From MTP4 sp052056915 (lineage in GTDB: Archaea; Halobacteriota; Methanosarcinia; Methanosarcinales; Methanosarcinaceae), in the NCBI RefSeq assembly GCF_052056915.1, contig NZ_CP195119.1, forward strand, positions 2,170,001-2,234,000: a stretch of DNA of 64,000 nucleotides, in the 5' to 3' direction. Shown one piece after another: positions 1-8,810 of the stretch (position 1 is its first letter; every line of letters begins with the position of its first letter). Position numbers and translations under genes: made by a program. Under the pieces are notes generated by a model, which searched no databases, was not told where the DNA came from, and saw nothing but the letters and a program-made list of their open reading frames with translations.

Positions 1-67
1 CCTAACAGCGGTTTTGCAACTGGGATCATGGTGGATCTTCTTTTTGTGTTTAAATTTATTCTGTGCC

Positions 68-300
68 TTTTAAGACCTTGTTCGAATTCATGTCTTTTAA
101 GACCTTGTTCGAATCTCAGTAGATCTGGTTCTTTAAGACCTTATTCAAATCTCATTAAATCTGTTTTTTAAGACCTTGTTCGAATCTCAGTAGATCTGGT
201 TCTTTAAGACCTTGTTCGAATCTCATTAAATCTGTTTTTTAAGACCTTATTCGAATCTCAGTAGATCTGGTTCTTTAAGACCTTATTCGGATCTTACAGA
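68..300. repeat. Tandem array with alternating 35/36-bp units
   Basis: Seven copies begin with TTTAAGACCTT at about 68, 96, 132, 167, 203, 238 and 274. From the second copy on the spacing alternates 36, 35, 36, 35, 36. The two unit types differ in their second half (CTCAGTAGATCTGGTTC or CTCATTAAATCTGTTT), so the true unit is a dimer of about 71 bp. The array lies directly downstream of the acetyltransferase gene. No coding potential is seen. Bases 1-67 hold nothing recognisable. Confidence 0.9.
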
Positions 301-316
301 TCTTATTCCGATTTAT

Positions 317-985
317 TTAGATCTTGTTCAGTTCTTTCAAATCTTCCGGCAGGTCAAGAATTTTTGCAGGGACTCCGGCTGCCAGTTTCCATGGAGGGAG
401 ATCCTTCGTAACAAGAGCCCCTCCCGCCACCATAGCGCCCTCCCCTATTTCAACACCCGGAAGAAGAGTTGCATTTGCACCTATTGATGCCCCTTTCCGG
501 AGGACAGGGCCTTTGAGAGGGTACTCTTTCCTTATAGGATATTTATCATTTGCAAGTACGGCACAGGGCCCGATAAAGACGTTATCTTCGATAGTCACAT
601 TAGTTGGAATGTAAACATTTCCCTGGATGCTCACATTATCCCCGATCCTGACGTTGCCATCGATAATGACGTTTGTCCCTATGAGTACGTTGTTTCCGAT
701 GCCGGTATTTTCCCTGATCATCACGTTATGGCCTGTTTTGAAATTCTTCCCGGCCCTCACCCTGGAAAAGATTGTACTCCCCGCCCTTACGATCGAATCC
801 GGACCTATTGTGCAGCCGGGAAAATCGTAGTCTTCGATTTCCAGGCCCTGTTTCAGGATTTCCATCAGGATTTTGTGCTCGGGATATCCCAGAATCACGT
901 TTTCCAGGATAATTGTTCCTTCACCGACTGTTGAAGAGCCGTATACTTTTGAAGAATTGTGGATTCTAAACCCGCTCGAATTCAT
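317..985 (-). CDS. Left-handed beta-helix (hexapeptide) O-/N-acetyltransferase
   Basis: The 222-residue protein consists almost wholly of hexapeptide repeats (GNNVLIG, GDNVSI, EDNVFIG, GANATLLPGVEIGEGAMV) and ends with the family's usual GVPAKI tail. Such enzymes are cytoplasmic trimers that move an acetyl group from acetyl-CoA to a sugar, typically a nucleotide sugar for surface glycans (WbpD/NeuD type). An in-frame ATG lies 12 bases upstream at 997, but a GGGGGA motif sits just before the ATG at 985, so I place the start there. A sugar epimerase on the same strand follows upstream, which supports a glycan role. The substrate cannot be read from the sequence. Confidence 0.85.
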   Translation of the reverse strand: MNSSGFRIHNSSKVYGSSTVGEGTIILENVILGYPEHKILMEILKQGLEIEDYDFPGCTIGPDSIVRAGSTIFSRVRAGKNFKTGHNVMIRENTGIGNNVLIGTNVIIDGNVRIGDNVSIQGNVYIPTNVTIEDNVFIGPCAVLANDKYPIRKEYPLKGPVLRKGASIGANATLLPGVEIGEGAMVAGGALVTKDLPPWKLAAGVPAKILDLPEDLKELNKI

Positions 986-1255
986 TTCTTCCCCCATTTT
1001 ATTTCAGATATACTTCAGAATATATGCTTCAGAACAATATGTTTCAAATGCTGTTCACCGGAAACTGTTTTACGGAAGCTGTTTACCATAAAATGTGCAT
1101 CAAATGGCTGATTTGAGAATTTTATCCGTGCGCACCTGGCCGGCTTCCAGGAATGATTTTGATTTTTATGGCCCCCTGGCTTTCCCGGCCTGGCGTGTTT
1201 GTAAATATTTTTAGTTCCGGGCTAATTACTCTGTATAATTATTTAAATTATTTGA

Positions 1256-2224
1256 TTATTTTTCACAAAGCAGTGCCCTCGCCGTCTCCCTCACACTCTC
1301 TTCCGAAGAATATCCAGGCTTCCACCCTATTCCCTTCAGGTTCCCAATCCCGAGTCTCATCCTCGGGACATCTCCTTTCCAGCCCCTGCTCCCGCCGGTG
1401 TAGGTAAACTCGACATCCGAAAGCTCCAGTTCCTCCGCAACAATCTCCCCTATCCGGGTAGCACTGATGGTATCCTCTGACCCGACATTGAAGATGTTGA
1501 CTTCTTCGGTACTATTTTCAATGGCAAAAAGGATCGATTCCACGCATTCCGAGACGTGCAGATAGGATTTTTCCTGCTTCCCGTCCCCCAGGACCTCAAG
1601 CCGGGCCGGGTTTTCCCGCAATTTGCGGATAAAGTCCACGGTAATCCCGTGAGTGCTTCTCGGGCCGACTATATTTGCAAACCTGAATACCCAGGCCTGC
1701 ATGTCGAAGGTGTGGGTATAAGAAGTGATAAGGGCTTCGCAGGCAAGTTTGGAGGCCCCGTAAAGGGAGATAGGGATGAGAGGGCCGTAGTCTTCAGGAG
1801 TAGGCATGACTTTTGCATCTCCGTAGACAGTGGAAGTCGAAGTAAAAGCTATTTTTCCAACGCCGGTTTTCCGCATGGCTTCCAGGAGCTTGTAAGTTGC
1901 AAAGATGTTCTGGTCGAAGTGGACTTTCGTATCCGAAACTCCGAGTTTTACATCCGGGTTTGCAGCTACGTGGAAGACGAAATCTATGCCTGAAAGAGCC
2001 CTTTCGAGCTGCTTTGTGTCAAGCATGTCTCCACTTATAAGTTCAAAATTCGGTTTATTAAGGTGCTGCTCGATAAAACCCATGCTTCCCGAGCTGAAGT
2101 TATCCAGCACCACCACCTCATTTCCATCCTCCACCAGGCGATCCACCAGATGGCTCCCTATAAAACCAGCCCCGCCCGTCACCAGGACTTTGCCCGCGAA
2201 CGGGTTTTTTTCACCAAATGCCAT
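1256..2224 (-). CDS. NAD-dependent sugar epimerase/dehydratase (GalE-like, extended SDR)
   Basis: A 322-residue extended short-chain dehydrogenase. The Rossmann motif GGAGFIGSH is at residues 17-25, the serine/threonine region (TSTSTVYG) near 128-135, and the catalytic pair is Y155xxxK159. The family interconverts or dehydrates nucleotide sugars such as UDP-glucose. AAGGGAT lies just before the ATG and fixes the start. With the downstream acetyltransferase and the epimerase at 5108 it suggests a nucleotide-sugar pathway for the cell surface. A decayed relative of its middle portion lies at 6005-6300. The substrate is not determined. Confidence 0.9.
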   Translation of the reverse strand: MAFGEKNPFAGKVLVTGGAGFIGSHLVDRLVEDGNEVVVLDNFSSGSMGFIEQHLNKPNFELISGDMLDTKQLERALSGIDFVFHVAANPDVKLGVSDTKVHFDQNIFATYKLLEAMRKTGVGKIAFTSTSTVYGDAKVMPTPEDYGPLIPISLYGASKLACEALITSYTHTFDMQAWVFRFANIVGPRSTHGITVDFIRKLRENPARLEVLGDGKQEKSYLHVSECVESILFAIENSTEEVNIFNVGSEDTISATRIGEIVAEELELSDVEFTYTGGSRGWKGDVPRMRLGIGNLKGIGWKPGYSSEESVRETARALLCEK

Positions 2225-2577
2225 AAAATCCCTTCATATTATTTTTATATATGAATTTTTTTATATGAAATATTTCTCCTGACCTACTGTAATAGACCAG
2301 GATGCACTTAATTATTCACAAAATATAACTTATCAACTACCCAAATTTTTATCTGGATACACTTTATATTTATTTAAGTGATTTGGTTTTATTCATATCA
2401 GGCAGCCCCGCCTCCAAACCCCCCGCAAAATAGATCCGCGCCCGGAAAAACGAGGGTAAAAAGCACCATAAATGTATTTGCTGCCGAGCCGCAAAGCGAC
2501 CGGTATAAATGCCAGCCTCTTTTTTAAGTCCGCTTGAGGGAGCAAAGCGACCGAAACGGACCGCGCACTGCCGAGCC

Positions 2578-2619
2578 GCAACTCGGCTGGCGCAACTCGG
2601 CTGGCGCAACTCGGCTGGT
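2578..2619. repeat. 14-bp tandem repeat, three copies
   Basis: The unit GCAACTCGGCTGGC occurs at 2578, 2592 and 2606. The preceding CCGAG (2571-2575) can pair with the CTCGG of the first unit to form a hairpin. The 428-base gap 2225-2652 otherwise shows only low-complexity GC-rich sequence and no credible gene. Confidence 0.8.
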
Positions 2620-2652
2620 ACAGCACAGCCTTTCGAATTGGAACATGCCCGT

Positions 2653-3573
2653 TTACAGTCCCATCAGGGGAAAAATCCCGAAAACGAAGATATTCATAAA
2701 GCCGTGGATAAGAACCACAAGGGTAAGGTCCCCTGTCCTGTAGTAGAGCTGGCCTATGAAAACTCCCACGAAGATGGCGTAAAGGATCTCAGTGAGACTG
2801 CCGTAACCTGCATGCATGAGTCCGAAGAGAAGACTTGCAACGAGGATGCCTGCGGCAGGGCCCAGGAACGACTCGAGCCTTGTCTGGAGAAGACCCCTGA
2901 AGATGAGTTCTTCGATTAGCCCGACGAAGAAGATCATCACGATTGCGAGGCTCAGGAGGCTTGCAAGGCTCAGGTCCGGGATAAGAGCATCTCTTACACT
3001 TACCTGGAGTATGGTATACTCCCCATAGCCAAGAACCGCGCCCATGGAGACGGCTAAGGGGAAGAAGAGCCAGAGCCTCCTCAAAGTCAGGCCCATCTGT
3101 TCAAGGGTAAACTCCTGGTATACGGCAATAATTGCTACCGGGATTGCCATGGGGGCGTAGATGAAAGCCAGGGCATAGAGTGTATCTTCAAAAAAGACAG
3201 GTGTTGCGAGGTTGACCAGACGGAGGATCGGGAGGAGCATCAGGATCTGGTAGGTCCGCTGTATCTCACGGTCCTTGATGAGCGCAATGCACACTACCAA
3301 GGTTATAAGGAGCAGGGTGTGCGCCATTATGGCTTCATCCAGACTCCCCTCGTAGATCATCAGTTCGGCAAAAGCGACAATCAGTAACGGGATAGCTTCA
3401 AGAACTCCCCTGTGCCGGGGCAAGGCGTTTTCAGGCTCCTCCTGGACTTCGCTATTTTCACTCACTTTTTTCCCCAACTCCCTTTTCCTTTCGAATTGAT
3501 CTATTTCGTTCAGGAAAGATGCGGAGTTCCTTTCATGTTCATAAGTCTCGTCTACCAGTTCCGGGCTTGCCAT
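2653..3573 (-). CDS. CPBP-family intramembrane metalloprotease (Abi/CAAX)
   Basis: A 306-residue polytopic membrane protein with a charged N-terminal segment of about 55 residues. The C-terminal half carries the CPBP signature: E221-E222-x3-R226 (EELIFRG), H254 (FGLMHAG) and H290 with N294 (LIHGFMN). These are the glutamate pair and histidines expected for a Rce1-type glutamate protease. The substrate is unknown. The start lies 2 bases after the stop of the DUF1616 gene, so the two are co-transcribed. Neighbouring glycan genes hint at envelope maintenance, but this is inference. Confidence 0.85.
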   Translation of the reverse strand: MASPELVDETYEHERNSASFLNEIDQFERKRELGKKVSENSEVQEEPENALPRHRGVLEAIPLLIVAFAELMIYEGSLDEAIMAHTLLLITLVVCIALIKDREIQRTYQILMLLPILRLVNLATPVFFEDTLYALAFIYAPMAIPVAIIAVYQEFTLEQMGLTLRRLWLFFPLAVSMGAVLGYGEYTILQVSVRDALIPDLSLASLLSLAIVMIFFVGLIEELIFRGLLQTRLESFLGPAAGILVASLLFGLMHAGYGSLTEILYAIFVGVFIGQLYYRTGDLTLVVLIHGFMNIFVFGIFPLMGL

Positions 3574-3575
3574 GT

Positions 3576-4472
3576 TCAGGCCTCCTCAGCCTTTTCACTT
3601 ACGTTTATCCAGAGACGCAGTTCCCGGTATGGGACTTCCTTTTCAGTATCGTTGAAGAGAAGGAACTCAAGTTTCATGTCCGTCCCTTCGAAAGGCGGCG
3701 TGATTTCTAGAGTTTCTTCCCAGCTCTCGTTATGGGCCAGGCTGATATATTTCATGTTTTCGGGAAGGTCCAGGGACCTGTTATCAAGCCGGGTGTCCAT
3801 CGCATAGTTTACTGTCCGGTACTCATGGTTTACAATCCCCACAATGACAGTCCCGTCTTCACCAAGCACGTACTCTGTAGGGTAGTTGCTTGCCATACCC
3901 TCTGGCCCCAGTATATAGAATTCCGTAAAGTGCTCGTACTCTTTCGGCACCACAGCAGCATAGGTAAGGGTCCCCAACGATGCAAGAATGGAAAAGACCA
4001 TGAGCACCATGAGGATTTTCTCTACTGTTGTTTCCGGTTTTTTCAGGATTTCGTCCTTCAGGTCAAGAGCCACAGCCCTGAAAGACAACACAAGAACTTC
4101 TTCCCCGGGAAGGTTCCGCCTCCGGTAGTATGCAACCCCGCACATGAGGAGCGTAAAAACCGAAAGGCTCACAATTATGGGCATGAGCCTTATCCCCCAG
4201 GCCGTATAGTTCAGCCAGAGCCCCATCATTGGCACGACTGCAATGCTCAGCCCTAAGGAAAGGACAACCCTCTCGATCCAGTCCAGGTCTTCTTTTCCTG
4301 GAAAGAGCGCTGCCACCAGCGTGTACCCCGGCAAAAAGAGCACCATGGGTATCCCCAACACCACCCTGATAAAACTCCCGTTAAGCCCCGGCGTCAGCAC
4401 GAAGATATCTGTCAGGAGTACAAGACCTGCCACCAGCAGCAAGTCCAAAGGAAATCGTTTATTTCCGGCCAT
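3576..4472 (-). CDS. DUF1616 membrane protein
   Basis: A 298-residue protein with about four hydrophobic helices in its first 135 residues, including the LPGYTLVAALFPGKEDLDW stretch typical of DUF1616. One further helix lies near residues 150-170, followed by a soluble, probably extracytoplasmic domain of about 125 residues rich in beta strands (FYILGPEG, VIVGIVNHEYRTVNY, LEFLLFNDTEKEVPYREL). Archaeal DUF1616 proteins often sit near surface-glycan and CPBP-protease genes, as here, but their function is unknown. It is the first gene of a two-gene unit with the CPBP protease. Confidence 0.8.
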   Translation of the reverse strand: MAGNKRFPLDLLLVAGLVLLTDIFVLTPGLNGSFIRVVLGIPMVLFLPGYTLVAALFPGKEDLDWIERVVLSLGLSIAVVPMMGLWLNYTAWGIRLMPIIVSLSVFTLLMCGVAYYRRRNLPGEEVLVLSFRAVALDLKDEILKKPETTVEKILMVLMVFSILASLGTLTYAAVVPKEYEHFTEFYILGPEGMASNYPTEYVLGEDGTVIVGIVNHEYRTVNYAMDTRLDNRSLDLPENMKYISLAHNESWEETLEITPPFEGTDMKLEFLLFNDTEKEVPYRELRLWINVSEKAEEA

Positions 4473-4680
4473 TTTCCCTCTGAGAATAATTTTTTAATCA
4501 CTTTCTTCTTTCCACACCTGATGTATCAAGTAAGTCCTATTGAATGAGTTCTTAATTTTGAAATGGAATCCTTGTACTCCGGTCCGGTTACGGTTTCAAT
4601 TTATTTGTTAGCTGGATACCGGAGGATATGCAGTGTGGTATCCGGGTCGGGTCTCAAAAAAGATCCCAATCCAGTCCCTA

Positions 4681-4814
4681 AAAGCTTGTGTTCCGGTCCC
4701 CGAAAAGCTTATACCCAAGGCTCTGAAAAGCTTGTATTCCGGTCCCCGAAAAGCTTATACTCAAAGCTCTGAAGCTTGTATTCCGGTCCCCGAAAAGCCT
4801 ATACCCAAGGCTCT
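4681..4814. repeat. About 45-bp tandem repeat, three copies
   Basis: Copies start near 4681, 4726 and 4772 and share AAGCTTGTATTCCGGTCCCC, then GAAAAGCTTATACCCAAGGC and a CTCTG end. Weaker related sequence extends to about 4850. The array fills the middle of the 635-base gap between the divergently transcribed DUF1616 gene and the epimerase. No gene is seen in the gap. Confidence 0.85.
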
Positions 4815-5107
4815 CGAAAACTTGCACTCCAGGCTCCTAAAAGAACCCACTCCAAGATCCGATTACCATTTATAATGAAAAATTCCCCCTGGGCTTCTTC
4901 AAGTTTTTAACTTCCCCATACTCATATTGTTCCTTTCTATGAAAAGTTTTTCCCTTTTTAAAAGAGTCTTTAGAGAGTCTGCATAAATTCGAACAGATTC
5001 AAAGAACGGATTTGAAGAACAGGTGTAAATACGGAATGAAAATGTATCCCGGAACTTTCCGACTCACACGGAAAATTTTATGTTTTTTCCCCCCTTCTCT
5101 AAAAACC

Positions 5108-6004
5108 ATGAATATACTTGTTACAGGCGGGGCAGGGTTCATCGGCTCCCATATTGCCAAATATTTTGCGGATGAAGGGCACAGAGTCCGGGTTTTTGAC
5201 AACCTGGCAACCGGCTTCCTGCAAAACGTCCCTGCACACAAAAACATCGAATTCCTCGAAGGGAATATCTGTGACCCCTCCGCCGTGTCAAAAGCTGTTT
5301 CCGGCATGGACTATGTCTTTCATGAGGCGGCCCTGGTCTCCGTCCCCTTAAGCTGTGAAAAACCTGCCGAAGCCTTCAGGACAAACACCCTCGGGACCCT
5401 GAACGTGCTCCAGGCCTGCGTAGAAGCCGGAGTCGAGAAGTTCGTGACCGCCTCCTCGGCGGCGATCTACGGAAACAACCCCGCCCTCCCCAAGCGCGAG
5501 GACATGTACCCTGAACCTGCCTCCCCTTACGCGATCTCCAAGCTGGACGGGGAGTACCTTGCCCGGATGTTTTACGAGGACTACGGGCTTCGGACCACCT
5601 GCCTGCGCTACTTCAACGTCTACGGCCCCCGTCAGGACCCGAAATCCCCCTATGCAGCGGCAATCCCCATCTTCCTGGAAAGGGCAAAAGCAGGAAAAGA
5701 CCTTACGATTTACGGAGACGGGCTCCAGACCCGGGACTTCGTCCACGTAAAAGACGTTGTCCGGGCAAACGCCGCAGCCCTGGAACACGGGGACGGGGAA
5801 GTCTTCAACGTTGCCCTGGGAAAGAGCATAACCATCCTTGAACTTGCAGAAACCATCCTGGATCTCACCGGCTCCTCGGGAAAAATAGTCCATGCCGACC
5901 CCCGTGCAGGGGATGTCCGTGACTCCCGCGCCGACGTTTCAAAGATTTCTGGCTGGTGGAAAGGCGAGCTCAAGCTCAGGGAAGGCCTCGAGGGAATGCT
6001 TTAA
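5108..6004 (+). CDS. NAD-dependent UDP-sugar epimerase (GalE-like, extended SDR)
   Basis: A 298-residue extended SDR that begins directly with MNILVTGGAGFIGSH. The catalytic pair is Y141xxxK145 (YAISK), with the serine region TASSAAIYG before it. The later LRYFNVYGPRQDP and RDFVHVKDV motifs are typical of UDP-glucose/UDP-N-acetylglucosamine 4-epimerases. A TTG 96 bases upstream is also open, but it would add an N-terminal tail the family lacks, so I prefer the ATG at 5108. No Shine-Dalgarno is visible there. It probably supplies nucleotide sugars for surface glycans. Confidence 0.9.
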   Translation: MNILVTGGAGFIGSHIAKYFADEGHRVRVFDNLATGFLQNVPAHKNIEFLEGNICDPSAVSKAVSGMDYVFHEAALVSVPLSCEKPAEAFRTNTLGTLNVLQACVEAGVEKFVTASSAAIYGNNPALPKREDMYPEPASPYAISKLDGEYLARMFYEDYGLRTTCLRYFNVYGPRQDPKSPYAAAIPIFLERAKAGKDLTIYGDGLQTRDFVHVKDVVRANAAALEHGDGEVFNVALGKSITILELAETILDLTGSSGKIVHADPRAGDVRDSRADVSKISGWWKGELKLREGLEGML

Positions 6005-6300
6005 GGGCCTGCATATCAAAGGTGTGGGAATACAAGGTTACCAAGGGCTCACAGGTAAGTTTGGACGCCCCGTAAAGGGAAATCGAGATGGGGGGTGTAG
6101 TTTTTCAAGGTTGCCATAACTTTTGTTTCCCCGTAGACGGTGGTAGTGGAGGTAAACGCAAGCTTTCGGCCCCTCTGCCTGCGCATGGCTTCCGGAAGCT
6201 TATAGGTTGCCGGGTTGTTCTGGTCAAAGTGAACCATGGTTGAAACTCCCTGTTTTACATCCGGGTTTGCAGCCGCGTAGAAATGCACCTGCGAAAGAAT
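6005..6300 (-). pseudogene. Degenerate sugar-epimerase fragment
   Basis: Read on the minus strand, this stretch matches the middle of the epimerase at 1256-2224 (about positions 1700-1985). Recognisable pieces are ANPDVKQGVS, VHFDQNNPATYKL, EAMR and TTTVYGETKVM, against ANPDVKLGVS, VHFDQNIFATYKL, EAMR and STVYGDAKVM in the intact gene. Both ends are missing and the frame is broken. The fragment begins immediately after the stop of the plus-strand epimerase. It is a relic of an extra epimerase copy. The remaining 280 bases up to guaAB are AT-rich with no gene; ACTATATAATAG near 6368 could be a promoter element. Confidence 0.8.
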
Positions 6301-6576
6301 GCGGGATTACCGATTCAAAGGGGGTACCACGCAAGACCTTCTAACATTTAAGTGTCTCAAAATGTCACTATATAATAGTGGACCATCCACCTACTATACC
6401 TTTAAATATCAAAACCCCCATGCACTGACACATATATCCAACTAAAACATAATCAAATCCTAATAATTCTATTAGCTTTCACCAATCACGGTTATTATTC
6501 AACGGAAATCAATTCGAAGTCTAATTCAAGGTAACTAATCCGAAGGAATAAAAGTACCATTCAAAGGAGCATTTCG

Positions 6577-7491
6577 ATGGTAAAAACCGAGAAATTCATT
6601 CCAAAGGCAATTGATAGGATCAAAAACGAAATCGAGGGGAGGGCGATAATTGCTCTTTCCGGCGGCGTGGACAGTTCGGTCTGTGCGGAGCTGGCTTACA
6701 GGGCAATCGGGGAGAAGCTGCACCCCATCTATATAGATACCGGGCTCATGAGGAAAGGGGAGACCGAAAGGATCGCCCACATCTTTTCCCACATGAACCT
6801 GCACATCGTGTTTGCGAAGGACAGGTTCCTGGGAGCTCTCAAGGGGATCACAGATCCCGAGGAGAAAAGAAAAGCAATCGGAGAGACTTTCATCCGGGTC
6901 TTCGAAGAGGAAGCAAAGGAGCTGCAGGCTGAGTACCTGATCCAGGGCACCATCTACCCGGACAGGATCGAGTCCGAGGGCGGGATCAAGTCCCATCACA
7001 ACGTGGGTGGACTGCCTTCAGTAGTTGATTTCAAGAAAATTGTGGAACCTATTGACGACCTTTACAAGGACGAGGTAAGGGAAGTTGCCTGGGCGCTTGA
7101 AATGCCAGAGGAAATCTGCGAGAGGATGCCTTTCCCGGGTCCGGGACTGGCTGTGCGCGTGCTCGGGGAAGTTACCGAAGAGAAGCTCGAAGCTACCCGT
7201 GAGGCAAACGCCATTGTAGAAGAAGAACTTCTGGACCGGTTCTGCCCCTGGCAGACCTATGCCGCATTGATCGGTAAAGGGACCGGGGTCAAGGGCGACA
7301 TCCGGGCCTACGGCTGGATCATGGCAGTCAGGGCTGTCGGGTCCCGGGACGGGATGACCGCAGAAGCGCTGGAACTGCCCTGGGACGTCCTGAGGCACAT
7401 CCAGTCCAGGATCACCTCCGAGATCCCGAGCGTGGTCAGGGTTGTCTACGACATCACGCCAAAACCGCCTGCGACCATTGAGTTCGAATAA
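6577..7491 (+). CDS. guaAB: GMP synthase, ATP-pyrophosphatase subunit B
   Basis: A 304-residue protein that starts with the PP-loop SGGVDSS near residue 29 and continues with the GMP synthase dimerisation domain (GPGLAVRVLGEV, DITPKPPATIEFE). It adenylates XMP and aminates it to GMP using ammonia. In many archaea, as here, the glutaminase is a separate protein; no glutaminase gene is in the window. AAAGGAG lies 8 bases before the ATG. A T-rich tract follows the stop. Confidence 0.95.
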   Translation: MVKTEKFIPKAIDRIKNEIEGRAIIALSGGVDSSVCAELAYRAIGEKLHPIYIDTGLMRKGETERIAHIFSHMNLHIVFAKDRFLGALKGITDPEEKRKAIGETFIRVFEEEAKELQAEYLIQGTIYPDRIESEGGIKSHHNVGGLPSVVDFKKIVEPIDDLYKDEVREVAWALEMPEEICERMPFPGPGLAVRVLGEVTEEKLEATREANAIVEEELLDRFCPWQTYAALIGKGTGVKGDIRAYGWIMAVRAVGSRDGMTAEALELPWDVLRHIQSRITSEIPSVVRVVYDITPKPPATIEFE

Positions 7492-7514
7492 AGCCGGAAA
7501 AGGCTTCAAACAAT

Positions 7515-7529
7515 CTTTTTCTTTTTTTT
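7515..7529 (+). terminator. T-rich terminator after guaAB
   Basis: The sequence CTTTTTCTTTTTTTT lies 24 bases after the guaAB stop, on the coding strand. Archaeal polymerase stops at such runs without needing a hairpin. Confidence 0.5.
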
Positions 7530-7574
7530 GAAAAGTATTCGACAAACCTAGCTTTAAAGCGAGTTTTCACAACC

Positions 7575-8615
7575 ATGTCCCTGAATAAAGCAGTACTCGA
7601 TATCCGGCAGCGGATAAAGGTCAGGCCTTCCCCAACAGACGTGCCGGCGGCAAGCTGGACAGGAAGCGACCTGGTAAACGGTGTAGAGACAAAGACCCTG
7701 ACGATGATTTTCAAGACCGCAGGGTGCCGCTGGGGAAAAGCCGGAGGGTGCACCATGTGCGGCTATGTCTACGACTGCGCAAGCGAACCCCCTACCCTGG
7801 AAGACTATAAGGCCCAGCTTGAAAAAGCGATGAAAAAAGCCGAAAAGTTTCCGGAGCTCATGATCAAGATCTTCACCTCAGGAAGTTTCCTGGATGACCA
7901 GGAAGTCCCCCTCGAAGCGCGGCACATAATCCTCGAAGCCCTGGCAGCTGACCCCCGTGTGGTCAAGGTGCTCGTGGAAACCCGCCCCGGCTTCGTAAGC
8001 GACGAAAACGTGCAGGATTGCCTCGGCATTATGAGAGAAAAGCCCTTCGAACTTGCCTTTGGTCTTGAGACCAGTTCCGACAGGATCAGGAAAGACTCCA
8101 TCAACAAAGGTTTCAGTTTCAGGGACTTCGTCCGCGCCGCCGAGATAGCAAAAAAGCACGGGGTAACCGTAAAAACCTACCTCATGCTAAAACCCCTCTT
8201 CCTCTCCGAAAAACAGGCCATGGAAGACATCCTCCGCTCCATCGACGACGCTGCTCCCTATTCGGACACCATCTCCATCAACCTCTGTAACGTCCAGAAA
8301 GGAACTCTGGTCGAGTCCCTCTGGGAAAAAGGCCAGTACCGCCCCCCCTGGCTCTGGAGCATCGTAAAAATCCTGAAGCAGGCAAAAGCAGCCCATCCTG
8401 ACCTTCCCATGATGTCCGACCCCGTCGGCGCAGGCTCAAAACGTGGCCCTCACAACTGCAAAATATGCAGCAGAGATGTCGCAGACGAGATAAGGGAATT
8501 CTCCCTGACCCAGGACCCCGCAGACCTCAAAAAAGTCGACTGCGGATGCAAAGAGCTCTGGAAAAAAGTACTCGAAATAGAGGACTTTACGTACGGGACG
8601 CCGATTTTAGAGTGA
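7575..8615 (+). CDS. raSEA: Archaeosine synthase radical SAM subunit RaSEA
   Basis: A 346-residue radical SAM protein. Cysteines C51, C59 and C62 (CRWGKAGGCTMC) form the 4Fe-4S/SAM site, and a C-terminal Cys cluster (CKIC near residue 295, CGC near 325) probably binds metal. The length and N-terminus (ASWTG, MIFKTAGC, GCTMCGY) fit the TIGR01210 family. With ArcS this family makes archaeosine from preQ0-lysine-modified tRNA at position 15. ArcS is not in the window. It may be co-expressed with guaAB upstream, although a T-tract lies between them. Confidence 0.85.
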   Translation: MSLNKAVLDIRQRIKVRPSPTDVPAASWTGSDLVNGVETKTLTMIFKTAGCRWGKAGGCTMCGYVYDCASEPPTLEDYKAQLEKAMKKAEKFPELMIKIFTSGSFLDDQEVPLEARHIILEALAADPRVVKVLVETRPGFVSDENVQDCLGIMREKPFELAFGLETSSDRIRKDSINKGFSFRDFVRAAEIAKKHGVTVKTYLMLKPLFLSEKQAMEDILRSIDDAAPYSDTISINLCNVQKGTLVESLWEKGQYRPPWLWSIVKILKQAKAAHPDLPMMSDPVGAGSKRGPHNCKICSRDVADEIREFSLTQDPADLKKVDCGCKELWKKVLEIEDFTYGTPILE

Positions 8616-8810
8616 CAGAAAAAAAGAAAAATTAATTGGCAGAAAAATAATCGGAAAAACAAAAAGTAAGAACAGGAGAGGGTTCATCCCCCTTATTTAA
8701 AGAAAGGGAAGCCGGCACCTTGTCATCATAAACAGGTCGGCATACCTTCCGTCCTTTATTATTGAATACTTCTTCTTCCCGCCGAACTTTTTAGTCGAAC
8801 TTTTATTTTC

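Noticed and set aside
80..280. tRNA gene suggested by GTTCGAATCTC
   Set aside because: The motif repeats every 35/36 bases and no acceptor stem or D-arm can be formed around it.
2370..2626. Small minus-strand Arg/Ala-rich frames
   Set aside because: They read through the GC-rich repeat block, overlap each other, and have no supporting start signal.
5012..5107. N-terminal extension of the epimerase from a TTG start
   Set aside because: The 32 extra residues precede a Rossmann motif that normally starts at residue 1-10, and they show no targeting signal.
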